Assembly: GCA_036503555.1 (NCBI GenBank)
Contig: DASXWQ010000051.1
Coordinates: forward strand, 62,001 to 126,000
Length of the DNA: 64,000 nt
Origin: Actinocatenispora sp036503555
Lineage (GTDB): Bacteria > Actinomycetota > Actinomycetes > Mycobacteriales > Micromonosporaceae
Direction of reading: 5' to 3'
Shown here: piece by piece, positions 16,511 through 24,392 of the stretch
How the letters are laid out: each line of letters opens with the position of its first letter
Position numbering within the stretch: the first letter of the stretch is position 1
Made by a program: the position numbers and the translations under genes
Notes under the pieces: model-generated
Seen by the model: only the letters and a program-made list of their open reading frames with translations
Told to the model about the DNA's origin: nothing
Database searches by the model: none

Positions 16511-17452
16511 ATGCGTGTGGGTGTGATGTTCCCGTGCCGGCTGTCGCCGCGCCGGCTGGTGGAATACGCGCGGCGGGCCGAGGACGCCGGCCTGGACGAG
16601 CTCTGGGTGGTGGAGGACTGCTTCTTCGCCGGTGGGATCGCGACCGCCGGTGCGGCGCTGGCGGCGACGAGCCGACTCACGGTCGGCATCGGCATCCTGC
16701 CGGCGGTGGCCCGCAATCCGGCGTTCACCGCGATGGAGCTGGCGGCCCTCGCCGAGCTGCACCCGGGGCGCCTGGTGGGCGGGATCGGCCACGGCGTGCC
16801 GGCCTGGATGCGGCAGGTCGGGGCGTACCCGGCGTCGCCGCTGACCGCGCTGGACGAGACGCTGCGCGCGGTGCGCGGCCTGCTCGCCGGGGAGACCGTC
16901 AGCCTGGCCGGGCTGACCGAGGTGGCGCTGGACTTCCCACCCGCGGTCGTGCCGCCCGTCCTCGCCGGCGTACGCGGGCCGCGGTCGCTGCGGGTGTCCG
17001 GGGCCAGCGCCGACGGCACGATCCTCGCCGAGCCCTGCCCCCCGTCGTACGTGCGGTGGGCCCGGGACCGGATCGCCGAGGGCGGCGGGACCGCGGCACA
17101 CCGGGTCGTGACGTACCAGCCGTTCGCGGTGGCGGACGACCCGGCGGTGGCGCGGGCGGCGCTGCGGGACCCGCTCGCCGCCGCGCTGGGCCCGGCGGTC
17201 CGGCCCCACCTGACCGGCCTCCCGTTCGCGGACGAGCTGGCGGAGCTGGTCGACGCGGGGATGTCGGGGGAGCGGCTGCGCGACGAGTGGATCGACGCCC
17301 TCGCCGTCTGCGGCACGGCGCGGGACTGCCTGGCCCGGCTGCGCGAGTTGTCCGAGGCCGGCACCGACACGGCGGTCCTGGTGCCGATGCCCGGGTCGGA
17401 CGAGTCGGCGGCGATCGCGGCGGCGGGCCGCCTGGCCGAACGGTCCCGCTGA
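16511..17452 (+). CDS. LLM-class flavin/F420-dependent oxidoreductase
   Basis: This 313-residue TIM-barrel protein is of the bacterial luciferase family. It begins MRVGVMFPCRLSPRRLVEYA and contains LWVVEDCFF, LTVGIGILPAVARNP and GIGHGVPAWMRQVG, as in F420-dependent methylene-H4MPT-reductase-like proteins. A good ribosome-binding site (GGAGGA) precedes ATG 16511. It is divergent from the phosphotransferase gene with a 57-bp gap. Substrate unknown. Confidence 0.87.
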   Translation: MRVGVMFPCRLSPRRLVEYARRAEDAGLDELWVVEDCFFAGGIATAGAALAATSRLTVGIGILPAVARNPAFTAMELAALAELHPGRLVGGIGHGVPAWMRQVGAYPASPLTALDETLRAVRGLLAGETVSLAGLTEVALDFPPAVVPPVLAGVRGPRSLRVSGASADGTILAEPCPPSYVRWARDRIAEGGGTAAHRVVTYQPFAVADDPAVARAALRDPLAAALGPAVRPHLTGLPFADELAELVDAGMSGERLRDEWIDALAVCGTARDCLARLRELSEAGTDTAVLVPMPGSDESAAIAAAGRLAERSR

Positions 17453-17553
17453 CGCCTCGACCGTCCGGCTGACGCCCGCGGGCGGAACGGGCGGACGTTG
17501 GCCGGTTGGCCCGCCCGCCGCCGGTCACGGTCCTAGGGTCTGCTCACGAGACC

Positions 17554-17596
17554 GCCGGCACGGGCGGGGCGCCGACATGCGGTCGCCCGTGCCGGC
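17554..17596 (+). terminator. GC-rich hairpin between the LLM and VOC genes
   Basis: A perfect 13-bp stem (GCCGGCACGGGCG at 17554-17566 pairs with 17584-17596) has a 17-base loop. It ends 27 bases before the VOC start codon and about 10 bases before its AGGAGG. TAGGGT at 17534-17539 could be a -10 element, which would put the hairpin inside the 5' leader of the VOC message. It could equally terminate the LLM transcript. Confidence 0.5.
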
Positions 17597-17623
17597 ACCG
17601 TACGCAGGAGGGGGCGGACGACG

Positions 17624-18013
17624 ATGAGTGGCAAGATCGTGCATTTCGAGATCCCGGCGGACGACGTGGCACGGGCCCGGTCGTTCTACAGCGAGGCCTT
17701 CGGCTGGACGGCGACGCCGATGCCGGAGATGGAGTACACGATCGTCCAGACCGGCCCCGGCGACGAGCAGGGGATGCCGAGCGAGCCGGGCTTCATCAAC
17801 GGCGGCATGATGCAGCGCAAGGAGCCGCTGTCCCACCCGGTGATCACGGTGCACGTCGAGGACATCGAGGCCGCGCTGCGGCGGGTCGAGGAGTTGGGCG
17901 GCAAGGCCCTGATCGGCAAGCAGCCCGTGGGCGACATGGGGTTCGCCGCGTACTTCACCGACACCGAGGGCAACACCATCGGCCTCTGGCAGCTCGCGCA
18001 GCCGCGGTCCTGA
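17624..18013 (+). CDS. VOC-family (glyoxalase/bleomycin-resistance-like) protein
   Basis: This 129-residue protein has the vicinal-oxygen-chelate fold: KIVHFEIPADDVARARSFY at the N-terminus and GFAAYFTDTEGNTIGLWQ at the C-terminus, with the metal-site-type His and Glu in place. An unusually good AGGAGGGGG precedes ATG 17624. Members include lactoylglutathione lyase-like and antibiotic-binding proteins; this short single-domain form has no assignable substrate. It appears monocistronic. Confidence 0.88.
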   Translation: MSGKIVHFEIPADDVARARSFYSEAFGWTATPMPEMEYTIVQTGPGDEQGMPSEPGFINGGMMQRKEPLSHPVITVHVEDIEAALRRVEELGGKALIGKQPVGDMGFAAYFTDTEGNTIGLWQLAQPRS

Positions 18014-18026
18014 CGCACCGACCGGT

Positions 18027-18049
18027 ACGGCGTGCGCACCCCACGCCGT
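18027..18049 (+). terminator. Short hairpin after the VOC gene
   Basis: ACGGCGTG at 18027-18034 pairs with CACGCCGT at 18042-18049 around a 7-base loop, 14 bases after the VOC stop. It lacks a T-run, as is usual in this GC range. The following stretch to 18260 holds no gene I can support. Confidence 0.45.
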
Positions 18050-18260
18050 GCCAGTGCCACGGCGCAAGAGGGCGCTCCGAGCGCGGCAGCGGCTGACGAC
18101 GAGGCGCGAGCGCGTTACTGTCCTCGTGGTCCTGGCTGTCCCGGGCGGGTCGGTGGTCGTGCGTGGCCGCCCGTGCGGCGGTCCCGCCGGTACCAGCCGA
18201 CCGGACACCGAGTCGCGATCGTCGGCAATCCCGGTCGCCGGAAACCCAAGGGTGTGTGAA

Positions 18261-18605
18261 GTGGTGGACTTCGACTTGCCGGGTGAGCTCCGGAGCCGGC
18301 CCGAGTACGCCCTCTACGTCATCGCCGGGCGCATCGTCCCGATGGGCCTGCTGGTCGCCGTGGTCGGAATCGTGGGCAGCACCGTCAGCGCTGCCGGCGG
18401 CTTCGTGTGGCTGATCCTGGTCGGCGGATTCTTCTTCGCCCTGGGCGCGGTCACCGTGGGGACGGTGACGTACGCGGTGATCTTTCCGGCGATGATGCGC
18501 ACCCCCGGGTACGTCGATCTCGGGGACATCGGCTTGCAGGCGGACTTCATCGGCAATGTCGTGGCCGATCTCGTTCGGTTGCGGCGTTGGCGGTCCTTCG
18601 GCTGA
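18261..18605 (+). CDS. Small membrane protein of unknown function
   Basis: From GTG 18261 the product is 114 residues, with AAGGG upstream. Two strongly hydrophobic segments (YVIAGRIVPMGLLVAVVGIVG and the longer segment beginning GFVWLILVGGFFF) run through residues 20-75, followed by a soluble tail ending VRLRRWRSFG. The frame is open further upstream to 18048, but that part reads as Arg-rich non-coding sequence. I recognise no family. It is convergent with the DinB gene. Confidence 0.55.
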   Translation: MVDFDLPGELRSRPEYALYVIAGRIVPMGLLVAVVGIVGSTVSAAGGFVWLILVGGFFFALGAVTVGTVTYAVIFPAMMRTPGYVDLGDIGLQADFIGNVVADLVRLRRWRSFG

Positions 18606-18649
18606 CGGGCCGCGGCGTTCCGGGCCGGGACCGGCCCGGAGCGTGCCTG

Positions 18650-19210
18650 CTACCCGCGGTGCCGGTAGAGGTCGCGCAGCAGCGCGACCTCGGCGCCGTG
18701 GTGAATGGCCTCGCGGTGGATGTGCAGCACCAGCGTGGCCATCGGCTCCGCCGCGTACGGTCCCTCCGCGTCACCGCAGGGTCGGCGTAGCGCGGCCTCG
18801 TCCAGCCCACGTACCCCGTCGACCCACCGGCGGTACGCGTCGTCGAGCTGGCCGAGCGCCTCCTTCGCGGTGCCGGCGTAGTCGAAGCTCATGTAGTCGA
18901 CGGCGGGGCCGCCGAAGTGGTTCGCGGCGCGCATCCCGAACACGCCGACGATGACGTGCGCGAGGCGCCACGCGATCGTGGTGACCGGCGCCGGATCCGG
19001 CTCGGGGAAGGCGAAGTCGACGGTGTACGCACCGGACCCGCCCTGGACCGGCGCGGTGCCCTCGCCGCGCGGCCGGACGCTCCACGCGCCCGGCACGGGC
19101 TCCCAGCGGTACTCGTCGTCGGTCAGGCCGTCGAGGCGTGGCCGGAGCTGCTGTTCGTAGTGGAAGGTCAGTTGGTCCAGCAGCTGCGTGGTCCAGTCGA
19201 AGGTGGTCAT
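18650..19210 (-). CDS. DinB-family protein
   Basis: This 186-residue four-helix-bundle protein is of the DinB/YfiT class. WRLAHVIVGVFGMR and LHIHREAIHHGAEVALLRDLY supply the His triad that usually binds a metal. Members often act as thiol-dependent (mycothiol or bacillithiol) transferases or remain uncharacterised. It begins MTTFDWTTQLLDQLTFHYEQ, typical for the group, at ATG 19210. It is next to, and on the same strand as, a TetR gene, with a 25-bp gap. Confidence 0.85.
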   Translation of the reverse strand: MTTFDWTTQLLDQLTFHYEQQLRPRLDGLTDDEYRWEPVPGAWSVRPRGEGTAPVQGGSGAYTVDFAFPEPDPAPVTTIAWRLAHVIVGVFGMRAANHFGGPAVDYMSFDYAGTAKEALGQLDDAYRRWVDGVRGLDEAALRRPCGDAEGPYAAEPMATLVLHIHREAIHHGAEVALLRDLYRHRG

Positions 19211-19235
19211 GCCGGCACGCTAGGGCGGGTCGCGG

Positions 19236-19820
19236 TCAGCCCGGGTCCGCAACGGGCCAGCGGGACTCCAGGAGGGTGAAGAAACGTTCGGCGGCGCGGT
19301 CGATCGCGGCGCGGTCGCCGGTGGCGAGCAGGTCGAGGGCGAGGCCGCGGGCGACGGCGAGCGCGAGCCGGGCGTCGGCGGCGGCGTCGTCGGCCGGTAC
19401 GCCCCGGGCGGCGACGAACTCCGTCAGCGGCGCCAGCCACTGCTCCACCGCACCCTCGACGAGGGCGCCGGCGGCCCGGTCGCCGCGCAGGCCGCGGGCG
19501 TACAGGTCGAAGAACAGCCGCATGTACGGGGCGAGCTCGGGCCGGGCGAGGTTCGCGTACATGGCGCGCATGGCGTGGCTCGGGTCGGTGTCCGGCGCGA
19601 GGCCGAGGTCGGTGAACACGTCGCGCTGGCGCCGTTCCATCTCGGTGGCGACCTCGACGAGCAGGTCGTCCTTGGTACCGAAGTGGTAGATGAGCATGCG
19701 GTGGCTGGTGCCGAGCGCCGCGGCGAGCCGGCGCAGGGTCAGCCCGTCGGTGCCGTGTTCGGCCAGGTAGGCGATGGTTCCGTCGAGCAGGACCCGGCGG
19801 GGGTCGACGCGGTCGGCCAT
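19236..19820 (-). CDS. TetR-family transcriptional regulator, probably leaderless
   Basis: This 194-residue protein has an N-terminal TetR helix-turn-helix (GLTLRRLAAALGTSHRMLIYHFGTKDDLL, residues 25-53) and a ligand-binding helical domain. ATG 19820 directly touches a 32-bp palindrome with no Shine-Dalgarno between them. TACCAT lies 8-13 bases before the A, so the transcript is likely leaderless and autorepressed. It is divergent from the SRPBCC gene, its most likely target. Confidence 0.9.
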   Translation of the reverse strand: MADRVDPRRVLLDGTIAYLAEHGTDGLTLRRLAAALGTSHRMLIYHFGTKDDLLVEVATEMERRQRDVFTDLGLAPDTDPSHAMRAMYANLARPELAPYMRLFFDLYARGLRGDRAAGALVEGAVEQWLAPLTEFVAARGVPADDAAADARLALAVARGLALDLLATGDRAAIDRAAERFFTLLESRWPVADPG

Positions 19821-19851
19821 GTACCAGATGGTACATGTACCATCTGGTACA
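19820..19851. promoter_or_regulatory. 32-bp perfect palindrome, TetR operator with two overlapping divergent -10 elements
   Basis: The arms GTACCAGATGGTACA and TGTACCATCTGGTAC are exact reverse complements, extended one base each side to 19820 and 19851. The centre contains nested smaller palindromes. Both arms supply TACCAT -10 hexamers, one for each divergent gene, so a bound TetR dimer pair would shut off both. The T at 19820 is already part of the TetR start codon. Confidence 0.88.
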
Positions 19852-19869
19852 CGAGCCGAGGAGGCAGTC

Positions 19870-20292
19870 ATGAACGTCGAGTCGCAGATCGGGATCGCCG
19901 CACCGGCGCAGCGGATCTGGCAGGTGTGGACGGACGTCGAGCACTGGTCCGACTGGACGCCGTCGGTGACGTGGATCCGGCGACTGGACACCGGCGACTT
20001 CGGTGTCGGCAGCCGGGCCACGGTCAAGCAGCCGTCGATGCAGTCGCTGGTCTGGGAGGTCACCGAGTGCACGCCGGGCGAGTCGTTCGTCTGGACCACG
20101 CGCACCGCGGGCACGACGCTCGTCGCCGGCCACCGCGTGGCGCCGGCCGAGGACGGCACCTCCACAGCGACCTTCACGATCAGCCACACCGGCCTGCTCG
20201 CACCCGCGCTCGACCTGCTGATCGGCGGCCGCATCAAGCGGTACCTGGCGCTGGAGGCCGACGGCATCCGCCGCTACTGCGAGGCGGCCTGA
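19870..20292 (+). CDS. SRPBCC-family (START-like) protein
   Basis: This 140-residue protein has the polyketide-cyclase/START-like helix-grip fold: MNVESQIGIAAPAQRIWQVW at the start and the long C-terminal helix LIGGRIKRYLALEADGIRRY. The fold holds a hydrophobic ligand in a cavity. ATG 19870 follows GAGGAGG. It is divergent from the TetR gene across the 32-bp operator, so it is probably induced by the TetR ligand. Confidence 0.88.
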   Translation: MNVESQIGIAAPAQRIWQVWTDVEHWSDWTPSVTWIRRLDTGDFGVGSRATVKQPSMQSLVWEVTECTPGESFVWTTRTAGTTLVAGHRVAPAEDGTSTATFTISHTGLLAPALDLLIGGRIKRYLALEADGIRRYCEAA

Positions 20293-20299
20293 CCGCGTC

Positions 20300-20608
20300 T
20301 CACTCGCAGCAGACCGGGTCGTCGCACGGCCGGCCGACCTCGCTGCCGTACGCCCGGAGGTGGCGGACCGGCGCGACCGCCGCGCGTACGTCGGCGTCGG
20401 CCGGCGGTGGCGGGTCGCCCGGGCGCGGCAGCTCCCAGTGCGGCGGAGTCGCCCACAGGTCCCCGCACACCCGGCCGTCGACGAACAGTGTCCACAGTGG
20501 ATGGTCGGGGAAACCGTTGATCCGCAACACCCACCAGTGGCCGTCGACCAGCGCGGCGGCCGGGAAGCGGGTGTCGGCGGTGAACCGCCAGCGCGGCACC
20601 CTCGTCAC
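20300..20608 (-). CDS. Small hypothetical protein with a Cys-rich C-terminus
   Basis: This 102-residue protein starts at GTG 20608, overlapping the pentapeptide gene stop by GTGA. It is Trp- and Pro-rich (GHWWVLRINGFPDHPLWTLF) and ends CDDPVCCE, three cysteines that could bind metal. I recognise no family. The four-base coupling implies it is made with the pentapeptide protein. Codon use looks like a real gene, with high GC at third positions. Confidence 0.62.
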   Translation of the reverse strand: MTRVPRWRFTADTRFPAAALVDGHWWVLRINGFPDHPLWTLFVDGRVCGDLWATPPHWELPRPGDPPPPADADVRAAVAPVRHLRAYGSEVGRPCDDPVCCE

Positions 20609-21258
20609 TCGACCGCGAGGCCCAGCTCGGTGGCGAGCTGCGCGGCGACGGTGACGGTCTGCGGCCCGGTGACCCGAGCACCGCGCATCGTGGCGAGGCC
20701 GCGCACCCCGGCGAGCCGGGAGGTACGCAGGTCGCAGCCGGCCGACTTCGTCGCGCGGAACTCCACCCCGGCGAGGTCGCAGTCGACGAACAGCACCCGG
20801 GACAGGTCGCCGGAGATGCGCGCCTGGTCCACCGTGCACCGCTCGAACACGACGAGGCCCTTCGCCCGCTCGATGTGCAGGTGCGCGTAGTCGAGCCGGA
20901 CGTCGCCGAGATAGAGGTCCGCGGCGAGCGCGATCCACACGCCCCACCCCGTCGCCCGGCACGACACCAGCTCGGTACGCCGGGCGACGAGGTTCGACCA
21001 CTGGGCGTTGGACACGTCGGCGCCGGTGAGCGTCACGTCGGTCAGGGTGAGCGGGGCGAGCCGGGTCTCCGCGAGATCCACCCGGGACAGCACCGACCGC
21101 TCGATCTCCCCGTCGCCCTCGGCGCCGGCGTACGACCCGCCCTCGACGCGGGCGCCGGTCACCTCGATCTCGCCGGACAGCTCCGCCCCGTCGGCCAGGT
21201 CGTCGTCGATCGTGGGGCGGCGCAGCGATCGCTTCTCGTCGTAGGTCCGGAACTCCAT
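20605..21258 (-). CDS. Pentapeptide-repeat protein
   Basis: This 217-residue protein is made largely of A(D/N)LxX-like pentapeptide repeats (RSVLSRVDLAETRLAPLTLT, DVTLTGADVSNAQWSNL, CDLAGVEFRATKSAGCDL), which fold as a right-handed quadrilateral beta-helix. Some members mimic DNA and protect gyrase, but most have unknown roles. ATG 21258 is the start. It is coupled to the downstream small Cys-rich gene. Confidence 0.8.
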   Translation of the reverse strand: MEFRTYDEKRSLRRPTIDDDLADGAELSGEIEVTGARVEGGSYAGAEGDGEIERSVLSRVDLAETRLAPLTLTDVTLTGADVSNAQWSNLVARRTELVSCRATGWGVWIALAADLYLGDVRLDYAHLHIERAKGLVVFERCTVDQARISGDLSRVLFVDCDLAGVEFRATKSAGCDLRTSRLAGVRGLATMRGARVTGPQTVTVAAQLATELGLAVE

Positions 21259-21322
21259 CCGGCGACCGTACCCGTGAGGTCGGACAGTTCGGGCGGAGCC
21301 ACCGTGCGGCGGCCCGCCATCG

Positions 21323-21418
21323 CACCAGGCGGGCCGCCGCCGACGTCACCGGGCGGTGCGCCGCCGTTGTCACCGGGCGGTGCGCCGCCGTTGTCACCGG
21401 GCGGTGCGCCGCCGTGTT
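21323..21418. repeat. 24-bp tandem repeat, four copies
   Basis: Copies begin at 21323, 21347, 21371 and 21395. The last three are nearly identical (CACCGGGCGGTGCGCCGCCG plus four bases); the first is degenerate. The block fills the space between the aldo/keto reductase stop and the pentapeptide gene and just reaches the reductase stop codon. A slippage-type variable-number repeat is likely. Confidence 0.85.
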
Positions 21419-22403
21419 ACCAGGCCCAGGCCTCCGGGCCGGGGCCACCCTTGCCCGGCCCGGGGAACAGCTCGTCCAACCGGGCCAGCGTCGCCTCGTC
21501 CAGCGTCAGGGTCGTCGCCGGTACGGCCGAGTCGAGCTGGTCGAGCGTGCGCGGGCCGATGATCGGCGCGGTCACCGCCGGCCGCGACAGCAGCCAGGCC
21601 AGCGCCACCGTCGACGGGTCCTGCCCCAGCTCGGCGCACAGCTTCTCGTACGCCTCGATGGTGTCGCGGTGCTCGGCCAGGCCGTCGCGCGAGCGGCCCT
21701 CGGTCGAACGCGCGCCGGTACCCTCGCGTTCCTTGCGCAGCGCCCCGGACAGCAGCCCGCCGTGCAGCGGGGACCACGGGATCAGCCCGATCCCGTACGC
21801 CTCGGCGGCCGGCGCCACCTCCAGCTCCACCCACCGCGTCAGCAGGTTGTAGATGCACTGCTCGCTGACCAGGCCGAGGAAGTTGCGGCGGCGGGCGGCC
21901 TCGTTCGCCGCGACCAGGTGCCAGCCGGCGAAGTTCGACGACCCGACGTAGCGCACCTTGCCCTGCGCCACGAGGATCTCCATCGCCTGCCAGATCTCGT
22001 CGAACGGCGTCGACCGGTCGATGTGGTGCATCTGGTACAGGTCGATCCAGTCCGTCTTGAGTCGGCGCAGGGACGCCTCGCACGCGGCGATGATGTGCCG
22101 GGCGGACAGGCCGCGCTCGTTCGGCCAGTCGCCCATCTCGCCGTACACCTTGGTGGCGAGCACGGTGCGCTCGCGCCGGCCGTCGCCCTGGGCGAACCAG
22201 CGGCCGACGATCTGCTCGGTGACGCCCTCGCCGCGCTCCCACCCGTACACGTTGGCGGTGTCGAAGAAGTTGATGCCGTGCTCGTGTGCACGGTCCATGA
22301 TCTGGTAGCTGTCTGCCTCGCTGGTCTTCGGACCGAAGTTCATCGTGCCCAGGCACAGCCGCGACACCGACAGCCCGGTCCGGCCGAGATGCGTGTAGTC
22401 CAT
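21417..22403 (-). CDS. Aldo/keto reductase
   Basis: This 328-residue TIM-barrel NADPH oxidoreductase begins MDYTHLGRTGLSVSRLCLG, typical of the AKR superfamily. The catalytic Asp is in FFDTANVYG, the Lys in LATKVYG and the His in MHHIDRS. The NADPH site is near GPRTLDQLDSAV. ATG 22403 has GAGG upstream; a GTG at 22412, overlapping the MFS stop by GTGA, is an alternative start. It is probably co-transcribed with the MFS gene and reduces an aldehyde or ketone of unknown identity. Confidence 0.9.
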   Translation of the reverse strand: MDYTHLGRTGLSVSRLCLGTMNFGPKTSEADSYQIMDRAHEHGINFFDTANVYGWERGEGVTEQIVGRWFAQGDGRRERTVLATKVYGEMGDWPNERGLSARHIIAACEASLRRLKTDWIDLYQMHHIDRSTPFDEIWQAMEILVAQGKVRYVGSSNFAGWHLVAANEAARRRNFLGLVSEQCIYNLLTRWVELEVAPAAEAYGIGLIPWSPLHGGLLSGALRKEREGTGARSTEGRSRDGLAEHRDTIEAYEKLCAELGQDPSTVALAWLLSRPAVTAPIIGPRTLDQLDSAVPATTLTLDEATLARLDELFPGPGKGGPGPEAWAW

Positions 22404-22408
22404 GTGCC

Positions 22409-23848
22409 TCACTCTGCCACCGGCGCCACGTCCGCGCCGAGCACATCACCGGTACGCCCGCAGGCCGGTGCGGGGGCGTCGGCGGCGCGTAGCCGGAGCG
22501 TCAGCCCGGCCATCACCGCGGTCAGCCCGAGCGCCAGCCAGACCACCAGCTCCGCCCCTCCCGCGTACGCGGCGGCGGCGGCGGTGCCGTGGCCGGCCGC
22601 GAGCACCGCGAAGAACGCCGTACCGAGGACGGCGAGGCCGGCCGCACCGGCGAACTGCTGCGCGGTGGTCAGGACGCCGGCGGCGATCCCGGCCTGACCG
22701 GTGCGTACGGTCACCAGGGTCGCGCCGAGCAGGGCGGGCAGCAGCAGCGTGTTGCCGAGGCCGAGCAGGGCCAGCGGTACCACCAGCCAGGCCACGCCGA
22801 CCGTGCCACCGCCGACGTGCAGCGCCAGGCCGAGCGCGACGAACGCGACCGCGTTGACGGCGCAGCCGACGAGCATGACCGGCGCCGGGCCGTACCGGGT
22901 GACGAGGCGGCGGCCGAGCGGGGGTACGAGTGTCCCGACCACGGCCATCGGCGCGAAGGCCAGGCCGGAGCCGACCGCGGACAGCCCGAGCCCGCGCTGG
23001 AACAGCAGCGTCGCCACGAACACCACCCCGGTGAACGTCCCCATGAACGCCGCCGCCACCGCGACACCCAGCCGGTACCGCCGGTTGGCGAACAGCGACA
23101 GGTCGAGCATCGGCGTCGCGACCCGCCGCTCCCACCACACCGCGCCGGCCGCCACCGGTACCGCCGCGGCGAGCATCGCCCACATCCACCACGGCCAGCC
23201 GGTGTCCCGGCCGAGGACCAGCGGGACGAGGGCGAGCCCGAGCGCCGCGGCCAGCGCGAGCGCGCCGAGGAGATCGAGGCGTACCCGGGGGCCGGGCGCG
23301 GGACGCGGCAGCACGCGGGGCGCGACTGCCAGCACCAGCGCCGCGACCGGTACGTTGACGAGGAAGATCGTCCGCCAGCCGAGGCCGAACAGGTCAGCGC
23401 TCAGCAGCAGGCCGCCGAGCACCTGGCCGCAGATGCCGCTGACGGCGGCGACCACGCCGTACCCGGCGAGCGCGCGCGGCCGGTCGGTGGCCGGGAACGC
23501 GGTGGTGATCATCGCGAGGACCTGCGGGACCATCGCCGCGGCGGTCAGCCCCTGGACGAGCCGGGCGGCGACGAGCTGGCCGGGGTTCTGCGCGAGCCCG
23601 CACAGCGCCGACGCGACCGCGAAGGCGGCCATCCCGGCGAGGAACATCCGCCGGTGCCCGTACAGGTCGCCGAGCCGGCCGCCGGTGACCAGGCCGGCCG
23701 CGTACGTGAAGGTGTAGCCGCCGACGATCAGTTGCAGTGCGGCGGGGCCGGCGTGCAGCTGGCCGGCGAGGGTGGGGAGCGCGACGTTCACCACGTTGAG
23801 GTCGAAACCGTAGAGAAACATCGCGGCGAGGATCACGGGCAGCAGCAT
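22409..23848 (-). CDS. MFS drug-export-type transporter (DHA2/EmrB-like)
   Basis: This protein of about 479 residues has some 14 hydrophobic segments. The DHA2 features are FLYGFDLNVVNVALPTLAGQ in the first helix, LGDLYGHRRMFLAG in loop 2-3 and LVQGLTAAAMVPQ in helix 4. It would export hydrophobic compounds with proton antiport. ATG 23848 starts the gene, divergent from an ArsR-family regulator with a palindrome between them, so induction by the effector of that regulator is likely. Confidence 0.88.
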   Translation of the reverse strand: MLLPVILAAMFLYGFDLNVVNVALPTLAGQLHAGPAALQLIVGGYTFTYAAGLVTGGRLGDLYGHRRMFLAGMAAFAVASALCGLAQNPGQLVAARLVQGLTAAAMVPQVLAMITTAFPATDRPRALAGYGVVAAVSGICGQVLGGLLLSADLFGLGWRTIFLVNVPVAALVLAVAPRVLPRPAPGPRVRLDLLGALALAAALGLALVPLVLGRDTGWPWWMWAMLAAAVPVAAGAVWWERRVATPMLDLSLFANRRYRLGVAVAAAFMGTFTGVVFVATLLFQRGLGLSAVGSGLAFAPMAVVGTLVPPLGRRLVTRYGPAPVMLVGCAVNAVAFVALGLALHVGGGTVGVAWLVVPLALLGLGNTLLLPALLGATLVTVRTGQAGIAAGVLTTAQQFAGAAGLAVLGTAFFAVLAAGHGTAAAAAYAGGAELVVWLALGLTAVMAGLTLRLRAADAPAPACGRTGDVLGADVAPVAE

Positions 23849-23878
23849 CGGGACTCCGGGGGAGGGTGTTTGACGACC

Positions 23879-23891
23879 ATCGAACGTCGAT
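23879..23891. promoter_or_regulatory. Candidate ArsR operator in the MFS/ArsR divergent gap
   Basis: ATCGAACGTCGAT is a 5-bp inverted repeat around a 3-base centre, and related TCGA/CGTCGA words recur to 23931. TTGACG at 23870 and several TA-rich hexamers lie in the same 103-bp divergent gap. The position suits joint control of both genes. Exact promoter assignment is uncertain. Confidence 0.4.
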
Positions 23892-23951
23892 AGTCGTCGA
23901 ACAGTACGATGGACGTCGACATAAGCGCAAGACCGAACTAGGATCCGGTGC

Positions 23952-24287
23952 GTGGACGCCGAGATCACGGGCGCGCACCCGCCGCGCGCCGAGCTACGCC
24001 TGCCGAAGGTCCTTGCCGCACTGGCCGACCCGGCCCGGCTGCGTGCCGTGCGTGCGCTCGGGCGGCTCGGCGAGTCGCCCTGCACCGAGCTGCTGCACGC
24101 GGCCGAGCTGGGCATCGGCCGCTCGACGTTCTCCCACCACCAGAAGGTGCTGCGCGAGGCCGGCATCCTGCACGCCGAGATACGCGGGGCGCAGCGCGTG
24201 CTCACCCTGCGCCGCGACGACCTCGACGCGTGCTTCCCCGGCCTGCTCGACTCCGTCCTCGCCACCGACGGGAAGTACCTCGACTGA
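23952..24287 (+). CDS. ArsR-family winged-helix regulator
   Basis: This 111-residue protein has the compact ArsR wHTH: LAALADPARLRAVRALG, then the recognition helix in IGRSTFSHHQKVLREAG and the wing around ILHAEIRGAQRVLTLR. The ELCVC-type metal motif is absent, so it likely senses a non-metal ligand. It starts at GTG 23952 and is divergent from the MFS exporter, its likely target. Confidence 0.88.
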   Translation: MDAEITGAHPPRAELRLPKVLAALADPARLRAVRALGRLGESPCTELLHAAELGIGRSTFSHHQKVLREAGILHAEIRGAQRVLTLRRDDLDACFPGLLDSVLATDGKYLD

Positions 24288-24392
24288 CCGGGTTCGCCCG
24301 CGGGACAACCGATCGCGACAGCCCCGGCCGGGTGACCGGCCTGGCTCGCGCGGGGGAGTCGCCGCGGGCCGCGCGCGCGACACGATCGGTGC

